A DNA stretch of 64,000 nt from positions 1,784,275 through 1,848,274 of the forward strand of contig NZ_OX241534.1 of assembly GCF_945836005.1 (NCBI RefSeq), written 5' to 3'. This DNA is from Candidatus Nitrosacidococcus sp. I8 (GTDB lineage Bacteria; Pseudomonadota; Gammaproteobacteria; Nitrosococcales; Nitrosococcaceae). Positions 57,395-64,000 of the stretch are shown piece by piece (positions within the stretch are counted from its first letter, which is position 1; the number at the start of each line of letters is the position of its first letter). The notes beneath the pieces are model-generated. The model worked only from the letters and a program-made list of their open reading frames with translations. It had not been told where the DNA came from and did no database searches. The position numbers were made by a program, and so were the translations under genes.

Positions 57395-58174
57395 CTAAAT
57401 CAATTTATCTTTTGATTCTTGCATTAGCACCTCCTTTGCTAATATCAAATAAGCAACACTTCCACGAGAGGTACGATCGTGTGTAATGATCGGTTGACCA
57501 TAGCTAGGTGCTTCAGCTAAACGAACATTGCGCGGAATAATTGTATTGTATACTTGCTTTCCAAAGTGAGTTATAAGTTGATTAGATACTTCATTAGCAA
57601 GATTATTTCTTGGATCAAACATTGTGCGTAATAACCCTGCAATTTGCAATTTAGGGTTAAGATGCTGCCTGATTCCTTCAATCGTGCCTAATAAGGCAGA
57701 TAACCCTTCTAAAGCATAATATTCGCATTGGACAGGAATGATTACTTCACCGGCAGCAGCTAATGAATTAATAGTAAGCATATTGAGTGCAGGTGGGCAA
57801 TCTATAAGAATTTCATCATAATTATTATTAATGACTTGAAGTGCTAATCGTAGCCTATTCTCTCTATTTGTAACTGAAAGTAATTCAACCTCAGCGGCAG
57901 TTAAATCGCTATTTGCAGGTAATACTGCATAACCGGCTTTATCAATATTTATGATTGCGTTTTCAATGACATCATCCTCAAGCAATACTTGATAGGTAGT
58001 TGCAGTTAAGGAAGACTTATCTATTCCGCTTCCAGTAGTTGCATTCCCTTGAGGATCTATATCTACAAGAAGAACACGTCTTTTAGATGCAGCAAGAGAA
58101 GCAGCTAAATTAACGCTTGTAGTTGTTTTTCCAACCCCCCCCTTCTGATTAGTGATTGCTATAATACGCCCCAT
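57395..58174 (-). CDS. parA: Chromosome partitioning ATPase ParA (Soj)
   Basis: Deviant-Walker ATPase of 259 residues that segregates origins with ParB. The Walker A is QKGGVGKTT at 10-18, DIDPQGNATTGSG lies at about 38-50, and IDCPPALNMLT is the B motif. There is no N-terminal HTH, so it is the chromosomal type. It sits between rsmG and parB, as in pseudomonads. Confidence 0.97.
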   Translation of the reverse strand: MGRIIAITNQKGGVGKTTTSVNLAASLAASKRRVLLVDIDPQGNATTGSGIDKSSLTATTYQVLLEDDVIENAIINIDKAGYAVLPANSDLTAAEVELLSVTNRENRLRLALQVINNNYDEILIDCPPALNMLTINSLAAAGEVIIPVQCEYYALEGLSALLGTIEGIRQHLNPKLQIAGLLRTMFDPRNNLANEVSNQLITHFGKQVYNTIIPRNVRLAEAPSYGQPIITHDRTSRGSVAYLILAKEVLMQESKDKLI

Positions 58175-58188
58175 ACTAATTCCCCATT

Positions 58189-58824
58189 CTACTGAAGTTC
58201 TATCAAGTGACGCTGTGCCTCAAGTCTCGGAATAGATAGTGGATATATATTTCGTACTTTATAAGCTGCAGGTAGTAATTCAATTTCTTCTTTTGGATAA
58301 ACACCTTTCATTGCAAGCAATTTCCCTGATGGATCACGCAATCTTGACGTTAATCGAGCAAAATCTATTAACTTAGAAAAGGCCCGGCTAATTATAGTAT
58401 CAAATAAATAATTTGGTTGGTAATGCTCAATTCGTTTATTTACGATTGAAACATTTGTTAATCCTAATTCAATAACTGTTTGCATTAAAAATCTTGTTTT
58501 TTTAGTGCAGCTATCAAGTAGCGTAATCTCGTTATTAGAACAAGCTATAGCTAGAGGGATACCTGGTAATCCAGCGCCACTACCTACATCTAAAACCCGA
58601 TGACTTTTTAAATAAGTAACAACACTTAAGCTATCTAACAAGTGTTTTGAAACTACTTCTTTAGGACTTCTAATTGCAGTGAGATTATAGCGTTGATTCC
58701 ACTTATTTAACAAATGAAAGTAAGCTAATAGCTGATCAATTTGATTTTCTTTCAATTGTAGGTTAAGAGAATGAATGCCTAACTCTATTAGCGATCTATT
58801 TGTAAGATTAGAATCCTTAGTCAA
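58189..58824 (-). CDS. rsmG: 16S rRNA (guanine527-N7)-methyltransferase
   Basis: SAM-dependent methyltransferase of 211 residues, formerly GidB. N-terminal YNLTAIRSPKEVVSKHLLDSL in part, as NLTAIRSPKEVVSKHLLDS, is followed by the SAM loop DVGSGAGLPG at 79-88 and SRAFSKL near 135. It lies 6 bp after mnmG. Loss of this gene gives low-level streptomycin resistance in other bacteria. Confidence 0.96.
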   Translation of the reverse strand: MTKDSNLTNRSLIELGIHSLNLQLKENQIDQLLAYFHLLNKWNQRYNLTAIRSPKEVVSKHLLDSLSVVTYLKSHRVLDVGSGAGLPGIPLAIACSNNEITLLDSCTKKTRFLMQTVIELGLTNVSIVNKRIEHYQPNYLFDTIISRAFSKLIDFARLTSRLRDPSGKLLAMKGVYPKEEIELLPAAYKVRNIYPLSIPRLEAQRHLIELQ

Positions 58825-58830
58825 ATTAGG

Positions 58831-60723
58831 TTAACTATTTAGTAGTTGATGGCTATGACTTGTACGTTTTAGATAAATTAATAAGGCTGAAATAGCGGCT
58901 GGAGTAACGCCCGGAATTCTTGCTGCTTGCCCCAAAGTAGTAGGACGAATCTGAGTAAATTTTTCCTGCACTTCAGTAGAAAATCCTTTTATTTGGCTAT
59001 AATCTATATTAAATGGTAAGTATAAACTTTCATAGTGTAGCTGGCGATTGATTTCCTGTTGTTGCCGTTCAATATAGCCTGCATATTTTACCTCAATCCC
59101 AATTTGCTCAGCTATAGTAGAATCAATCATTACTAATTTTCCAATTAAATTCATGAGATCTTCGTAAGTAACATGAGGGCGGCGTAGTAATTCCATCAAA
59201 GAATATTCCCGATGCATAGGTTCACCAAATAAAGAAATAGCTTCTTTTTCCGTAATTTGATGAGGCCGAATTCGCTGCTGGGTAAGCCACTGCCTTTCTT
59301 TCTCAATAGTTTCCCACTTTATATTGAAATACTGCCATCGAGCATCATTGACTAATTTTAACTCTCTTCCTTTAGGAGTCAGGCGTAGATCAGCGTTATC
59401 TTCTCTTAATAAGAGTCGATATTCTGCTCTACTTGTAAACATTCTATAAGGTTCTATAGTGCCACGAGTAATCAAATCATCAATCATTACCCCTATATAG
59501 GCTTCATTTCTTTTAGGATACCAAGAAGATTCGCCGCACACTTGAAGCCCTGCATTAAGCCCAGCAACTAATCCTTGGGCAGCAGCTTCTTCATACCCTG
59601 TTGTACCATTGATCTGTCCTGCAAAATATAACCCCTGTATATACTTAGTTTCTAAAGTAGGTTTAAGACCTCTAGGATCAAAAAAATCATACTCTATGGC
59701 ATATCCAGGCCGAGTGATATGTGCCTGTTCAAATCCTTGTATAGAGTGAACCACTTGTTCCTGTACATGATAAGGAAGGCTAGTAGAAATGCCGTTGGGG
59801 TAAATTTCAAAGGTATCTAATCCTTCTGGTTCAATAAAAATTTGATGCGAATCTTTATCCGCAAAACGAACCACTTTATCCTCAATGGAGGGACAATAAC
59901 GAGGGCCAATACCTTCAATATTACCACTATAAATAGGAGATTGATCTAAGTTAGCTAAGATGATTTCATGAGTTCTTAGGTTTGTTCGAGTAATATGGCA
60001 GGAAACCTGTTTTGGATGGCAATTTACTAGACTTAAAAAGGAAAACCTAGGAATTGGTTTATCACCTAGCTGCTCTTTAAGCTTACTATAATCAATAGTG
60101 CGACTATTAATTCTAGGAGGAGTACCTGTTTTGAGCCGATTGACTTTAAATGGCAATTCTCTTAAGCGATTGGCTAGCGTGTTAGCTGAAGGATCACCAG
60201 TTCTACCACCTTGATAATTTGTTAATCCAACATGGATTTTACCTCCTAAAAAAGTACCTACTGTCAAAATCACGGCAGGTGCGTAGAAAGATAACCCTAG
60301 TTGGGTCTTAACCCCATAAACCTCATCACCTTTAACCAACAGATCAGTGACTTCCTGCTGAAAAATAAATAGATTAGGTTGTTCTTCTAAGATTTTTCGA
60401 ATTGCTTTTTTATATAAAGTGCGATCTGCTTGAGCACGGGTTGCTCTTACTGCAGGGCCTTTACTTGCATTTAAAATCCGAACGTGGATCCCTGCTTGAT
60501 CTGCGGCTAAAGCCATAGCTCCGCCTAAAGCATCAATTTCTTTAGTAAGATGACCTTTACCAATTCCTCCTATTGCTGGATTACAGCTCATTTGCCCTAA
60601 AGTTTCAATATTGTGAGTTAAAAGTAGAGTGCGTACGCCCTGCCTGGCCGATGCTAGTGCAGCTTCGGTTCCAGCATGTCCACCGCCAATTACGATGACA
60701 TCATATTGTGATGTATTATCCAT
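58831..60723 (-). CDS. mnmG: tRNA U34 carboxymethylaminomethyl-modifying enzyme MnmG
   Basis: FAD-dependent partner of MnmE, formerly GidA, 630 residues. The FAD loop GGGHAG is at 13-18. [14 protein letters not shown] and the FAD/NADH-binding YCPSIEDK (around 275) are intact, as is the C-terminal helical MnmE-binding domain with [14 protein letters not shown]. It is 35 bp after mnmE. Confidence 0.97.
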   Translation of the reverse strand: MDNTSQYDVIVIGGGHAGTEAALASARQGVRTLLLTHNIETLGQMSCNPAIGGIGKGHLTKEIDALGGAMALAADQAGIHVRILNASKGPAVRATRAQADRTLYKKAIRKILEEQPNLFIFQQEVTDLLVKGDEVYGVKTQLGLSFYAPAVILTVGTFLGGKIHVGLTNYQGGRTGDPSANTLANRLRELPFKVNRLKTGTPPRINSRTIDYSKLKEQLGDKPIPRFSFLSLVNCHPKQVSCHITRTNLRTHEIILANLDQSPIYSGNIEGIGPRYCPSIEDKVVRFADKDSHQIFIEPEGLDTFEIYPNGISTSLPYHVQEQVVHSIQGFEQAHITRPGYAIEYDFFDPRGLKPTLETKYIQGLYFAGQINGTTGYEEAAAQGLVAGLNAGLQVCGESSWYPKRNEAYIGVMIDDLITRGTIEPYRMFTSRAEYRLLLREDNADLRLTPKGRELKLVNDARWQYFNIKWETIEKERQWLTQQRIRPHQITEKEAISLFGEPMHREYSLMELLRRPHVTYEDLMNLIGKLVMIDSTIAEQIGIEVKYAGYIERQQQEINRQLHYESLYLPFNIDYSQIKGFSTEVQEKFTQIRPTTLGQAARIPGVTPAAISALLIYLKRTSHSHQLLNS

Positions 60724-60758
60724 AAATAACCTAGAAACTACTTTAATAATTGCAAATA

Positions 60759-62135
60759 TTATTTACCAATACAAAAGGTAGAAAAAATCTCCCCTAATAG
60801 ATCATCTGTGTAATATCTTCCAGTAATTTCTCCTAAATAATTTTGAGCCTGACGTAGCTCTTCTGCGATAATTTCTTCAAATTCCCCTTTAACAAGAGCT
60901 GCTTTAGTCAATTCAATTGCAGCTTCAGTTTTGTGTAATGCATTTAAGTGACGGCGACGTGCAGAAAATCCACCTTCTTCATTTATATTAAATCCAGCTG
61001 TTTCTTTCAAATGTTGTATTAATAAATCTATTCCTGCACCTGTAAGAGCAGATACTCGTATTATCTTCCCTAAATTACTTTGTTCGATACTAGCTGGCGT
61101 GTGATCTAGATCTATTTTATTAAAAATTAGTGTAACTTGAACTCCTTTAGGCAATTCATTGAATAATTTATATTCTTTTTCAGTTAAACCATCCTGGTGA
61201 TTAGAAATTAATAATATGTGATCAACGTAATCTAATTCTTTTCGAGCACGTCGTATTCCTTCTAGTTCAATAATATCTGTAGACTCACGCAGTCCCGCGG
61301 TGTCTATAAGAGATATAGCTAGCCCTTCTATAACAATATTTGTACATAATATATCTCGGGTAGTGCCGGGTATCTGAGTGACAATAGCCGCATCTTTTCC
61401 TACTAGCTTATTATATAAACTAGATTTACCCACATTGGGACGACCAATTAGGGCAATTCTTATCCCTTCTCGAAATAAAACACCCTGTTGAGCACTATCA
61501 CAAATCACCTTTAGTGTATTTTGAATGCCTTGTAGTTTATTTAGGATAGATTCCAAATCTACAATTCCAATATCTTCATCACTAAAATCAATAGAGGCTT
61601 CTACTAGGCATCTTATTTGGATAAGCTGCTCTCTTAATAAATTAATTCTCTTCGAAAATTCTCCTTGTAGGGAAGACAACGCATTACGAGCTGCTTGCAA
61701 AGAAGTGCTTTCAATAAGATCTGCGATAGCCTCTGCTTGAGATAAATCAATTTTATCATTTAAGAATGCTCGCTCACTAAATTCTCCGGGACGGGCAAAT
61801 CGAGCACCAAAATGAAACAAAGAATCGAGGAGATTATCAGTAATTATAGGTGAACCATGAGTATGAAACTCTAATGTGTCTTCTCCTGTAAATGACTGTG
61901 GTGCTGGAAAATATAGAGCAATCCCTTGGTCTATAATTTCTCTATTATAGCTATAAAAGTTGCAAAAATTAGCATAACGTGGCTTTAGGTTCTGTTTAGT
62001 AACCTGTTTTGCTATTTTAAAGCATAATGATCCTGAAACACGAACAATACTTATACCTCCTCGACCGGCTGGTGTTGCTATTGCCGCTATAGTATCACTT
62101 AACGCTCCCTTTCTATTTGGCGTGTGATATACCAT
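60759..62135 (-). CDS. mnmE: tRNA modification GTPase MnmE
   Basis: GTPase that modifies U34 with MnmG. The 458-residue protein has the N-terminal folate-binding domain ([19 protein letters not shown]), the GTPase P-loop GRPNVGKSS at 231-239, DTAGLRES, and C-terminal CIGK with the conserved cysteine. The only in-frame start is the ATG at 62135, which lies 37 bp inside the end of yidC. An AGAAAGGGAG sequence lies after, not before, this ATG, so initiation may rely on ribosomes finishing yidC. Confidence 0.95.
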   Translation of the reverse strand: MVYHTPNRKGALSDTIAAIATPAGRGGISIVRVSGSLCFKIAKQVTKQNLKPRYANFCNFYSYNREIIDQGIALYFPAPQSFTGEDTLEFHTHGSPIITDNLLDSLFHFGARFARPGEFSERAFLNDKIDLSQAEAIADLIESTSLQAARNALSSLQGEFSKRINLLREQLIQIRCLVEASIDFSDEDIGIVDLESILNKLQGIQNTLKVICDSAQQGVLFREGIRIALIGRPNVGKSSLYNKLVGKDAAIVTQIPGTTRDILCTNIVIEGLAISLIDTAGLRESTDIIELEGIRRARKELDYVDHILLISNHQDGLTEKEYKLFNELPKGVQVTLIFNKIDLDHTPASIEQSNLGKIIRVSALTGAGIDLLIQHLKETAGFNINEEGGFSARRRHLNALHKTEAAIELTKAALVKGEFEEIIAEELRQAQNYLGEITGRYYTDDLLGEIFSTFCIGK

Positions 62136-63745
62136 TGCTGGGTAATAGAAAGGATATTATTAACTACCCAATACAATACTAAACCTGCTGGAAATAATGC
62201 AAAAAAGAAAGTAAACGTAATAGGCATTAGCATCATTACTTTAGCTTGAAGTGGATCTGTAGGGGTTGGGCTAAGTTTTTGCTGAATAATCATTGTTACC
62301 CCCATAATGAGAGGTAAAACATAATAAGGATCCTTTAATGTTAGGTCATTCATCCACAGAATAAAGGGGGCTTGTCTTAATTCAACTGATTCTTGTAGCA
62401 TCCAATATAGAGCGATAAATACGGGGATCTGCACTAAGATAGGAAAGCATCCTCCCATTGGATTTACTTTTTCTTTTTTGTATAACTCTATCATCGCTTG
62501 GCCTACTTTCTGTCGATCGCTACCAAAACGCTCTTTAATTGCTGTAAGTTGCGGATGGAGTTTACGTAGTTTCGCCATAGAGCGGTAACTCGTTTGAGAT
62601 AATTTAAAAAAAGCAGCTTTAATTACTATAGTGAGTAACACTATTGCCCATCCCCAATTACCTACATGTTTATAAAACCACTGGAGAAGCCAAAATAAAG
62701 GTTCAGCGATAACAGTTAGTTTTCCATAATCAATAGTAAGTTGTAATTTTGGTGCTGCGGCTGCTAGCTGTTCCAGAACTTTAGGTCCTATAAAAAGGGT
62801 AAAATTAAATACCCCGCTTTCCCCAATGTTTAGTATTTGTTGTGGAGAAACTACACCTGTAATATAAGTATTATTTTGAGAGTGGCGACCATAATAGTAA
62901 TTTTTTCCTTCGTCTCTAGGTATCCAGGCTGCAACAAAATAATGCTGAAGCATAGCTACCCATCCGTTTGCACTATGACTTTCAAAAATATCAGAATCTA
63001 AATCTTTAAATGCAACTTTTTTATAGTCATGATTCTCAGTAGAAAATACAGCACCTATGTAAAATCGATTAGAATAGAATCCTTCAGACTCTGGTGGAGT
63101 ACGACTAAATTGGGTATATGCTTGCCCAGCCCAAGAATTACTAGTTTCATTTTCAACTTTAAGAGCTATATCAACTTGGTAGCTACCCCTATTGAAAATA
63201 TAAGTTTTTGTGATGACGATGCCATCACTCCCTTTCCAAGTAAGTGGGACACTTAAAGAATCTTGATCTTCGGCTAAATGATAATTTGCACTAGATACAG
63301 AAAACTCAGAATCTTTAGGGATAATTGAAGTACCTGCTGCTGTATATACTCCAGATTGGGCGATGAAAAGATCTGGATCTGCAAGGTGTAGTAGATGTAC
63401 TAGCTCGTTTGGTTCTTTTAGAGAGACTGGATACTCTAATAATTGCACTTCAAATAAATTAGCATCTGATAATGAAATTTTAACTGCGAGAAGATCAGTT
63501 GTTACTTCAACAAATTTACTACTTATGGCAGAATGGCTAGCTGTACCCGATTCATGAGGTGAAGATGCACTTAGAGTAGATTCCTTACTTTCTGCCTGTT
63601 TTGCAGCTTCTATTACTTCATCTGGTATTAACGCTGTCGAAAATGATGAAAGAGGTGATACTCCATAATCCGTTTGCCACGCGTTCCACATAAAAAATAG
63701 CACTAAAAAAAGTGCATAGATTAGAAATAACCGGTAATTTTCCAT
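62099..63745 (-). CDS. yidC: Membrane protein insertase YidC
   Basis: Inserts membrane proteins alone or with SecYEG, including Fo subunit c encoded nearby. The 548-residue Gram-negative form has an N-terminal helix (about 3-20), a large periplasmic P1 domain (about 60-340), and the conserved core of five helices, with FKLSQTSYRSMAKLRKLHPQ, YKKEKVNPMGGCFPILVQ, and FFALFPAGLVLYW. A short polar tail ends QIERER. It follows rnpA by 22 bp. Confidence 0.96.
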   Translation of the reverse strand: MENYRLFLIYALFLVLFFMWNAWQTDYGVSPLSSFSTALIPDEVIEAAKQAESKESTLSASSPHESGTASHSAISSKFVEVTTDLLAVKISLSDANLFEVQLLEYPVSLKEPNELVHLLHLADPDLFIAQSGVYTAAGTSIIPKDSEFSVSSANYHLAEDQDSLSVPLTWKGSDGIVITKTYIFNRGSYQVDIALKVENETSNSWAGQAYTQFSRTPPESEGFYSNRFYIGAVFSTENHDYKKVAFKDLDSDIFESHSANGWVAMLQHYFVAAWIPRDEGKNYYYGRHSQNNTYITGVVSPQQILNIGESGVFNFTLFIGPKVLEQLAAAAPKLQLTIDYGKLTVIAEPLFWLLQWFYKHVGNWGWAIVLLTIVIKAAFFKLSQTSYRSMAKLRKLHPQLTAIKERFGSDRQKVGQAMIELYKKEKVNPMGGCFPILVQIPVFIALYWMLQESVELRQAPFILWMNDLTLKDPYYVLPLIMGVTMIIQQKLSPTPTDPLQAKVMMLMPITFTFFFALFPAGLVLYWVVNNILSITQQWYITRQIERER

Positions 63746-63767
63746 ACAACCTATTTACAGTCTTAAC

Positions 63768-64000
63768 TTATTCGATATTAAAATCTTTAATTAGATATTC
63801 CCACTGATAATTCAAGGTGGAAGCCCACTCTAAATAGGTAGACTTACTAATGCATTGTTTAGATAATATGACTAAATCATATCCATCTAGCCATTTTTGG
63901 CGATGTCGAAATTCTTCTCTAACTAGCCGCTTAATTTGATTTCTATCAAATGCCCGAGACAGGTGCCTACGCGGAATCACCATTCCCAAACGGGGATAGC
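63768..64000 (-). CDS. rnpA: Ribonuclease P protein component, 5' end outside window
   Basis: The frame is open to the right edge, with stop at 63768, so about 77 codons are present. The RNR motif region reads RNQIKRLVREEFR, preceded by RLGMVIPRRHL, the standard RnpA core that binds the 5' leader and P RNA. In other gammaproteobacteria rpmH, dnaA and oriC follow on the far side. A TTG at 63989 in the LGMV segment is internal and is not the real start. Confidence 0.93.
   Translation of the reverse strand, partial: YPRLGMVIPRRHLSRAFDRNQIKRLVREEFRHRQKWLDGYDLVILSKQCISKSTYLEWASTLNYQWEYLIKDFNIE

Overview
The window is a dense, almost entirely housekeeping stretch of an AT-rich gammaproteobacterial chromosome. 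Gene order is diagnostic: ispB-rplU-rpmA-obgE, lolB-ispE-tRNA(Gln)-prs-rplY-pth-ychF-tRNA(Met), hemA-prfA, hemC-hemD-hemX-hemY, and the origin-proximal run rnpA-yidC-mnmE-mnmG-rsmG-parA-parB-atpIBEFHAGDC-glmU-glmS. The his-hinT-tatABC block and the aa3 oxidase cluster suit an aerobic, deep-branching gammaproteobacterium. Low G+C combined with this order would fit an AT-rich relative of Nitrosococcus (for example the Nitrosacidococcus type), but no diagnostic gene such as amoCAB lies in the window, so that assignment is an inference only. dnaA/oriC is expected just beyond the right edge, because rnpA is the last gene.

Layout. 1-560: start of an RND efflux adaptor gene cut by the left edge, a hairpin-rich intergenic stretch and tRNA-Pro(CGG). 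559-6580: ispB, the L21/L27/ObgE/ProB run, S20 and the lipid II flippase MurJ, closed by a strong bidirectional terminator. 6603-16051: a leftward cytochrome c oxidase region. It reads, in order of transcription, two monohaem cytochromes c, a DUF2244 protein, subunits II and I, a 62-residue protein, Cox11, subunit III, then after a small opposed DUF2909 gene, SURF1, an Sco-like membrane protein, haem A synthase and haem O synthase. Together these encode the electron donors, the core enzyme, haem A supply and copper insertion. 16439-21679: hisB-H-A-F-I-E, hinT and tatABC. 21784-26477: two CPA2 cation/proton antiporters flanking an APC amino acid permease. 26488-33857 (leftward): tRNA-Met, a cupin, ychF, pth, rplY, prs, tRNA-Gln, ispE, lolB and a TPR lipoprotein. 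34002-38313 (rightward): hemA, prfA and minCDE. 38330-42775 (leftward): hemYXDC. 42966-45462: argH and gcvT, which overlap tail to tail. 45521-64000 (leftward): yciA, glmS, glmU, the complete F1Fo ATP synthase operon, parB, parA, rsmG, mnmG, mnmE, yidC and a truncated rnpA.

No insertion sequence, prophage, CRISPR array, toxin-antitoxin pair or broken gene was found, and there is no convincing undescribed multi-gene system. The points most worth a second look are modest: an Sco-like protein with a CxxxC motif but no evident distal histidine, a tandem pair of cytochromes c at the head of the oxidase cluster, a small repeat-containing protein inside it, the antiporter-permease-antiporter cluster, the glutamate carboxylate of the ATP synthase c subunit, several perfect inverted repeats, and the 37-bp yidC/mnmE overlap.
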